From positions 1-23,540 of the forward strand of contig JAEXAZ010000115.1 in NCBI GenBank assembly GCA_023394255.1: a stretch of 23,540 nt of DNA, written 5' to 3'. The notes under the pieces were generated by a model. The model saw only the letters and a program-made list of their open reading frames with translations, had not been told where the DNA came from and made no database searches. This DNA comes from Bacillota bacterium. GTDB taxonomy: Bacteria > Bacillota > Clostridia > Oscillospirales > Ruminococcaceae. The position numbers were made by a program, and so were the translations under genes. Below, piece after piece: positions 20,014 to 23,540 of this stretch; the stretch's first letter is position 1; the number at the start of each line of letters is the position of its first letter.

Positions 20014-20042
20014 ATATTATCATAGAAACAGGGGAATGTCAA
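20014..20042 (-). promoter_or_regulatory. Promoter of the DUF2325 gene
   Basis: The minus strand has TTGACA (complement of 20037-20042) and TAATAT (complement of 20014-20019) separated by 17 bases, immediately followed by the metal-repressor palindrome. Confidence 0.65.
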
Positions 20043-20060
20043 CATGAAATTTTAAAAATT

Positions 20061-20426
20061 TTATAAATTCCCCACATGTTCTTTCATTTTTTGAAAAGTC
20101 ACCTCGCTGATATCATGCTCAATTTTGCATGCATCCTGTGCGGCAATATCGGACGGAACCCCCAAGGCCGTCAGCCAGCGGGTGATTAGCCGGTGGCGTT
20201 CATAGATGCGCGCGGCGATTTCCAGCCCGGATTCAGTCAGCTCGATCCATCCGTCCCTGTCCACGACAATATAGCCGTTTTCCTTAAAAAGGCCCATGGC
20301 ATGGCTGACACTGGGCTTGCTGAAGTTCATTTTCTGCGCAATATCGATTGAGCGCACAGCCCCTTTTTCTTTTTTTAATATTAAAATCGTCTCCAAATAA
20401 TCTTCAGCCGATTCGTGTATTTTCAT
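20061..20426 (-). CDS. DtxR/MntR-family metal-dependent repressor
   Basis: From ATG 20426 the protein has 121 residues: a winged helix (about 5-65, with DIAQKMNFSKPSVSHAMGLFKENGYI) and a dimerisation/metal domain (about 66-115). It lacks the C-terminal SH3-like domain of full DtxR, so the size is that of MntR. Candidate metal ligands are Asp9, Glu12, His78, Cys100, Glu103 and His104. The set parallels MntR (D8, E11, H77, E99, E102, H103) except that Cys replaces Glu99, as in iron-sensing DtxR (Cys102). AGGAGG lies 7 bases before ATG 20426; ATG 20450 lies upstream of that site. It is divergent from feoAAB, which carries matching operators, so it is the probable Fe(II) repressor of the Feo system. 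Confidence 0.9.
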   Translation of the reverse strand: MKIHESAEDYLETILILKKEKGAVRSIDIAQKMNFSKPSVSHAMGLFKENGYIVVDRDGWIELTESGLEIAARIYERHRLITRWLTALGVPSDIAAQDACKIEHDISEVTFQKMKEHVGNL

Positions 20427-20493
20427 TTCTGCGCCTCCTGTAAAGAGCATTTATTATCTGAATTGCATGATTTTTAATGCGGTTGTCTGCTTT

Positions 20494-20522
20494 ATTGTAG
20501 CACGTTGCTGATTCCATCTCAA
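20494..20522 (-). promoter_or_regulatory. Promoter of the DtxR-type repressor gene
   Basis: The minus strand has TTGAGA (complement of 20517-20522, 5/6), 17 bases, then TGC-TACAAT (complement of 20494-20499, 5/6 with extended -10). No GTTAG-type palindrome overlaps it, so the repressor gene may not be autoregulated. Confidence 0.65.
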
Positions 20523-20547
20523 CCCCTGTGAAATATTCAAAACAGCA

Positions 20548-20576
20548 TTGACAAATTCGGTTAGCCGTGGTAAACT
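20548..20576 (+). promoter_or_regulatory. Promoter of the feoA-feoA-feoB operon
   Basis: TTGACA (20548-20553, 6/6), 17 bases, then TGG-TAAACT (20571-20576, extended -10). The spacer contains GGTTAGCC (20559-20566), a DtxR-like half-site, and a full palindrome lies just downstream. Confidence 0.7.
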
Positions 20577-20590
20577 ACAGATGGGTTAAA

Positions 20591-20608
20591 AGTTAGCTTT
20601 ATCTAACT
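20591..20608 (+). promoter_or_regulatory. DtxR/MntR-type operator of the feo operon
   Basis: AGTTAG-CTTTAT-CTAACT is a perfect 6-bp-arm palindrome, 15 bases after the -10 and hence in the early transcribed region. It shares the GTTAG-N6-CTAAC core with the operator at 19988-20009. Confidence 0.75.
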
Positions 20609-20648
20609 ACAGGAAAGGCAGTCAGCAGCCATAAAAGGAGGAATAGTG

Positions 20649-20858
20649 ATGCCGTTAACAATGGTCGGTTCCGGAACGGTTAGCACGGTGAAAAAGAAAA
20701 ACGGCAAAGATGAGATCAGGCGTTTTCTCGAAAGCCTCGGTTTTGTGGAAGGCGGCGCCGTGACAGTGATTTCCGAGCTTGGCGGAAATCTGATCGTCAA
20801 TGTCAAGGATTCTCGGGTGGCAATCAGCAAAAGTATGGCCAACCGGATTATGGTTTGA
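20649..20858 (+). CDS. feoA: FeoA domain protein (first copy)
   Basis: This 69-residue SH3-like FeoA protein ends VISELGGNLIVNVKDSRVAISKSMANRIMV, the usual FeoA pattern of a Gly-Asn turn followed by an R-(I/V)-A-(I/L) strand, with ESLGFVEGGAVTV in the middle. FeoA supports GTP-driven Fe(II) uptake by FeoB. AGGAGG lies 7 bases before ATG 20649; the in-frame GTG 20646 is too close. It is the first gene of the feo operon, 18 bases before the second feoA. Two FeoA copies before FeoB is a common clostridial arrangement, and they may not be equivalent. This copy has an unusual Lys-rich segment (KKKNGKDEIRR). Confidence 0.88.
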   Translation: MPLTMVGSGTVSTVKKKNGKDEIRRFLESLGFVEGGAVTVISELGGNLIVNVKDSRVAISKSMANRIMV

Positions 20859-20876
20859 TAGAAAGGGCGGAAGAAC

Positions 20877-21098
20877 ATGAAGACATTGAGAACCGCAAAA
20901 TGCGGGGAGACCGTTACAGTGGCAAAACTGGAAGGGGAAGGAGCGCTGAAACGCCGGATTATGGATATGGGCATTACGAAAGGGACGGCGATCTTCGTTC
21001 GTAAAGTGGCTCCTCTGGGCGATCCGGTGGAGGTTACTGTGCGTGGATACGAGCTGACCATTCGCAAAGGGGACGCCGAGAAGATTCTTGTCGAATAG
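20877..21098 (+). CDS. feoA: FeoA domain protein (second copy)
   Basis: The 73-residue protein matches the classical FeoA pattern: AKCGETVTVAKLEGEGALKRRIMDMGITKGTAIFVRKVAPLGDPVEVTVRGYELTIRKGDAEKILVE in outline, that is L-x-RRIMDMGI, V-x-PLGDPVEV, and RGYxLxIRK followed by A-x-x-I. This copy is closer to the canonical family than the first one. AAAGGGCGG lies before the ATG. It is followed by a short hairpin with T7 and then a separate operator before feoB, suggesting feoB output can be set apart from that of the two feoA genes. Confidence 0.92.
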   Translation: MKTLRTAKCGETVTVAKLEGEGALKRRIMDMGITKGTAIFVRKVAPLGDPVEVTVRGYELTIRKGDAEKILVE

Positions 21099-21100
21099 TT

Positions 21101-21120
21101 GCGGGGAACCGCGTTTTTTT
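21101..21120 (+). terminator. Short hairpin with T-run between feoA and feoB
   Basis: GCGG (21101-21104), GGAA loop, CCGC (21109-21112), then G and T7. The stem is only 4 bp, so it is likely a weak terminator or attenuator. Confidence 0.45.
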
Positions 21121-21130
21121 GTTCCCATAG

Positions 21131-21146
21131 GTTAGCAAATGCTAAT
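21131..21146 (+). promoter_or_regulatory. DtxR/MntR-type operator before feoB
   Basis: GTTAG-CAAATG-CTAAT has the same GTTAG-N6-CTAA architecture as the two stronger palindromes. It sits between the feoA hairpin and feoB, suggesting an internal, iron-controlled feoB promoter, although I cannot point to a convincing -35/-10 pair. Confidence 0.6.
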
Positions 21147-21203
21147 TAAAATACGGCTGTACAGCAATCAGCGGGGCGTCCCCGCGGAGGAGGGTTTAAC
21201 GAA

Positions 21204-23354
21204 ATGTCAATTAAGATAGCACTTGCAGGAAATCCAAACTGCGGCAAAACGACAATGTTTAATGATCTGACCGGCTCTTCCCAATATGTGGGCAACTGGC
21301 CGGGGGTAACGGTGGAAAAGAAGGAAGGACGGCTTCACGGTCACAAAGACGTGATCGTAACCGATCTGCCCGGAATTTATTCGCTGTCCCCCTATACGCT
21401 GGAAGAAGTGGTGACCAGAAATTATATCATCGACGAAAAACCGGATATTATTGTCAATCTGGTGGACGCGTCCAATATTGAGCGCAATCTCTATCTGACG
21501 ACCCAGCTGACCGAGATGGGAATCCCGGTAATTGTTGCGCTGAACATGATAGATATTGTGAAAAAGAACGGCGACCGGATTGATACGCAAAAATTGTCCG
21601 CGGCAATCGGCTGTGAAGTGATTGAAACATCCGCGGTTCGCGGAACCGGCTCAAAAGAAACTGCGGACCGGGCTGTTCTGCTGGCAAAACAGCGTGTGCA
21701 GACCGTTCCCCAGCATACGTTTGACAAGCGGGTGGAAGACGCGCTGGAGCAGATTGAAAGCCTGGTAAGCGAAACTGTCCCTCCGGAAAAATCCCGCTGG
21801 TATGCAATCAAACTGTTCGAGCGGGATGAAAAGGTGATGGAACGCTGTGGGTTTACACAGGAAACAAAGGATCACCTGGAAGAAATCATAGCCGACTGCG
21901 AGAAAAAGTTTGACGACGACAGCGAAAGTATTATTTCCAATGAACGCTATCAATATATTGGTAAACTCGTAAAGGCCTGTGTACATAAAAAGACAACCGG
22001 AATGACGACTTCCGATAAAATAGACCGGGTTGTCACCAACCGCTGGCTGGCACTGCCCATCTTTGCGGCGGTCATGTGGGTGGTCTATTTTGTATCGGTC
22101 TCCTGGCTGGGAACGATTGTAACCGACTGGACCAACGACACGCTGTTCGCGGAGACCATCCAGCCTGCCGTTACGGCTTTCCTTGAAAGTGTAGGCACTG
22201 CTGAATGGCTCATTGGGCTGATCGTGGACGGCTGCATCGGCGGTGTGGGCGCGGTGCTGGGATTTGTTCCTCAGATGCTCATCCTCTTCTTCTTCCTGTC
22301 CGTTCTGGAGGATTGCGGCTATATGGCGCGTGTCGCCTTCATTATGGACCGGATTTTCCGCAAATTCGGCCTTTCCGGAAAAAGCTTTATCCCGATGCTG
22401 ATCGCGTCCGGATGCGGCGTGCCCGGCATTATGGCTTCGCGTACGATTGAAAATGAAAAAGACCGCAAAATGACGATCATGGTAACAACCTTTATCCCCT
22501 GCGGCGCGAAGCTGCCCATCATTGCGCTGATCGGCGGGGCGCTGTTCCCCGACCAGACCTGGGTGGCGCCCGCCATGTATTTCCTCGGCGTGGGCGCGGT
22601 CATCCTTTCAGGCGTGATTCTCAAAAAGACCCGTCTGTTTGCGGGAGATCCGGCACCTTTCGTGATGGAATTGCCCCAGTACCATATTCCGGGTGCAAAG
22701 GGCGTCTTGATCCATATGTGGGAACGCGGAAAATCTTTTGTGATTAAAGCCGGTACGATCATCTTTGCCGCCTGTGGTATCGTGTGGTTCCTTTCCAACT
22801 TCGGGTTTGCCGACGGCGGGTTCGGCATGGTCGACGCGGAAGTAAGTTTACTGGCTGTGTTGGGCGGCTTCATTGCTCCGGTCTTCGCGCCCCTTGGGTT
22901 CGGCACCTGGCAGGCGACCGTCGCGACAATTACCGGGCTTGTGGCTAAAGAAAATGTCGTCGGGACATTCGGCGTCCTGTTCGGCCTTGGTGAAGTGGCC
23001 GAGGATGATCCCACCCTGCTGAACAGCGTTTCCGCAATGCTTACATCCGTTACCGCAATGTCCTTCATGGTGTTTAACCTCATCTGCGCGCCCTGCTTTG
23101 CCGCTATCGGTGCGATCAAGCGGGAAATGGGCGGCTGGAAATGGACGTTGATTGCGGTCGGTTATCAGACTTTGCTTGCCTATGCGCTGGCGTTTATCAT
23201 CAACCAGCTTGGCTCGGTTATTTTTTCGGGCGCATCGTTTGGAGTCGGCGCGATACTCGCCGTCGTTCTGGTGGCGGTGATCGTATGGCTTCTGCTGCGC
23301 TCGTACCATCCGGCGAAAACAGAGACATTAACCGCTGTGAAAGCGGGCGTTTAA
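21204..23354 (+). CDS. feoB: Ferrous iron transporter FeoB
   Basis: The 716-residue protein has an N-terminal GTPase domain with G1 GNPNCGKT (9-16), the switch region VGNWPGVTVEKKEG, G3 DLPGIYSLSP, G4-like NMID and a G5-like SAVRG, followed by the helical NFeoB guanine-dissociation-inhibitor part (about 170-260). Two Gate domains follow: the first has LEDCGYMARVAFIMDRIFRKFGLSGKSFIPMLIASGCGVPGIMASRTIEN with the conserved cysteine, the second MVTTFIPCGAKLPI. It imports Fe(II) across the membrane under anoxic conditions. GGAGGAGGG lies 10 bases before the ATG. A FeoB-associated small Cys-rich protein follows at once. The length is normal, and the C-terminus lacks a fused Cys-rich tail, which is supplied in trans. 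Confidence 0.97.
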   Translation: MSIKIALAGNPNCGKTTMFNDLTGSSQYVGNWPGVTVEKKEGRLHGHKDVIVTDLPGIYSLSPYTLEEVVTRNYIIDEKPDIIVNLVDASNIERNLYLTTQLTEMGIPVIVALNMIDIVKKNGDRIDTQKLSAAIGCEVIETSAVRGTGSKETADRAVLLAKQRVQTVPQHTFDKRVEDALEQIESLVSETVPPEKSRWYAIKLFERDEKVMERCGFTQETKDHLEEIIADCEKKFDDDSESIISNERYQYIGKLVKACVHKKTTGMTTSDKIDRVVTNRWLALPIFAAVMWVVYFVSVSWLGTIVTDWTNDTLFAETIQPAVTAFLESVGTAEWLIGLIVDGCIGGVGAVLGFVPQMLILFFFLSVLEDCGYMARVAFIMDRIFRKFGLSGKSFIPMLIASGCGVPGIMASRTIENEKDRKMTIMVTTFIPCGAKLPIIALIGGALFPDQTWVAPAMYFLGVGAVILSGVILKKTRLFAGDPAPFVMELPQYHIPGAKGVLIHMWERGKSFVIKAGTIIFAACGIVWFLSNFGFADGGFGMVDAEVSLLAVLGGFIAPVFAPLGFGTWQATVATITGLVAKENVVGTFGVLFGLGEVAEDDPTLLNSVSAMLTSVTAMSFMVFNLICAPCFAAIGAIKREMGGWKWTLIAVGYQTLLAYALAFIINQLGSVIFSGASFGVGAILAVVLVAVIVWLLLRSYHPAKTETLTAVKAGV

Positions 23355-23370
23355 GAAAGGATTTGATTTC

Positions 23371-23517
23371 ATGGCAACCTGGATTATCGGTGCAATTGTA
23401 ATCGGCGCTATGGCGCTTGCGATCAGATATGCCTGGAAAAAGCAAAAGAACGGCGAGTGCGCGGGTGGTTGCTCCGGCTGCGACCATTGCGCAGAACAGT
23501 CTCATGCGTCCCGGTAA
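23371..23517 (+). CDS. FeoB-associated Cys-rich membrane protein
   Basis: This 48-residue protein has one membrane helix (about 3-20, TWIIGAIVIGAMALAIRYAW), a short basic stretch (KKQK) and a Cys-rich tail with CAGGCSGCDHC (Cys30, 34, 37, 40). This is the layout of the FeoB-associated Cys-rich membrane protein family (virus attachment p12-like annotation), which is encoded after feoB in many Firmicutes and may pass Fe(II) to or from FeoB. It starts 16 bases after feoB with AGAAAGG upstream. The remaining 23 bases of the window show an AAAAGAGGTG that may be the ribosome binding site of a further gene. Confidence 0.85.
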   Translation: MATWIIGAIVIGAMALAIRYAWKKQKNGECAGGCSGCDHCAEQSHASR

Positions 23518-23540
23518 CAGAACAAGTTATAAAAGAGGTG

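Overview
The window looks like a chromosomal segment of a Gram-positive, strictly anaerobic member of the Clostridia (my guess is Oscillospirales/Ruminococcaceae-like). This is inferred from strong AGGAGG-type ribosome binding sites, a class III (anaerobic) ribonucleotide reductase, Feo ferrous-iron uptake, a DUF2325 protein, TRAP and NSS sodium-coupled transporters, and moderately high GC. I see no rRNA, tRNA, CRISPR array, insertion sequence or phage gene.

Layout. (1) 1-3230: the end of a MacA/HlyD-type adaptor, a MacB/FtsX-type permease, an unusual low-complexity lipoprotein and a MacB-type ATPase, all in overlapping translation, then a hairpin. (2) 3240-5751: an NSS-family sodium symporter with its own promoter, then a cytidylate-kinase-like protein and a DUF3006 protein, ending in a bidirectional terminator. 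(3) 5752-8840, minus strand: a DedA membrane protein and NrdD. The NrdD promoter carries two NrdR boxes three helical turns apart. (4) 8890-10440, minus strand: two paralogous GntR/FCD regulators. (5) 10437-10956: a 520-base regulatory region with two TGTATACA palindromes and a phased array of 17-bp GTTCT-N7-AGAAC palindromes, next to a divergent IclR regulator. (6) 11781-17903: a probable single operon of SiaP-like TRAP transporter (P, Q, M), DHDPS/NanA-family aldolase, ribokinase-type kinase, KdsD/KpsF-type sugar isomerase without CBS domains, and FucU-type mutarotase. (7) 18164-19649: thioredoxin and thioredoxin reductase. (8) 19659-23517: an iron block with a DUF2325 protein, a DtxR/MntR-type repressor, two FeoA, FeoB and a 48-residue FeoB-associated Cys-rich protein. 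Three copies of a GTTAG-N6-CTAA palindrome precede DUF2325, feoA and feoB.

The most interesting part is the operon at 11781-17903. Its enzymes fit a catabolic route for a 2-keto-3-deoxy sugar acid that is neither the sialic-acid route nor lysine synthesis. The best-fitting substrate is KDO (3-deoxy-D-manno-octulosonate): TRAP uptake, aldolase cleavage to pyruvate plus D-arabinose, mutarotation by the FucU-like protein, phosphorylation to D-arabinose 5-phosphate, and isomerisation to D-ribulose 5-phosphate. The isomerase keeps all four residues I recall as catalytic in E. coli KdsD. No KDO biosynthesis gene is present. This pathway is an inference from gene content and motifs, not a demonstrated function.

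Other points of note: an NrdD whose C-terminus lacks a recognisable glycyl-radical motif, a repressor with MntR architecture but a DtxR-like metal-site cysteine, and a DUF2325 gene that appears to belong to the iron regulon.
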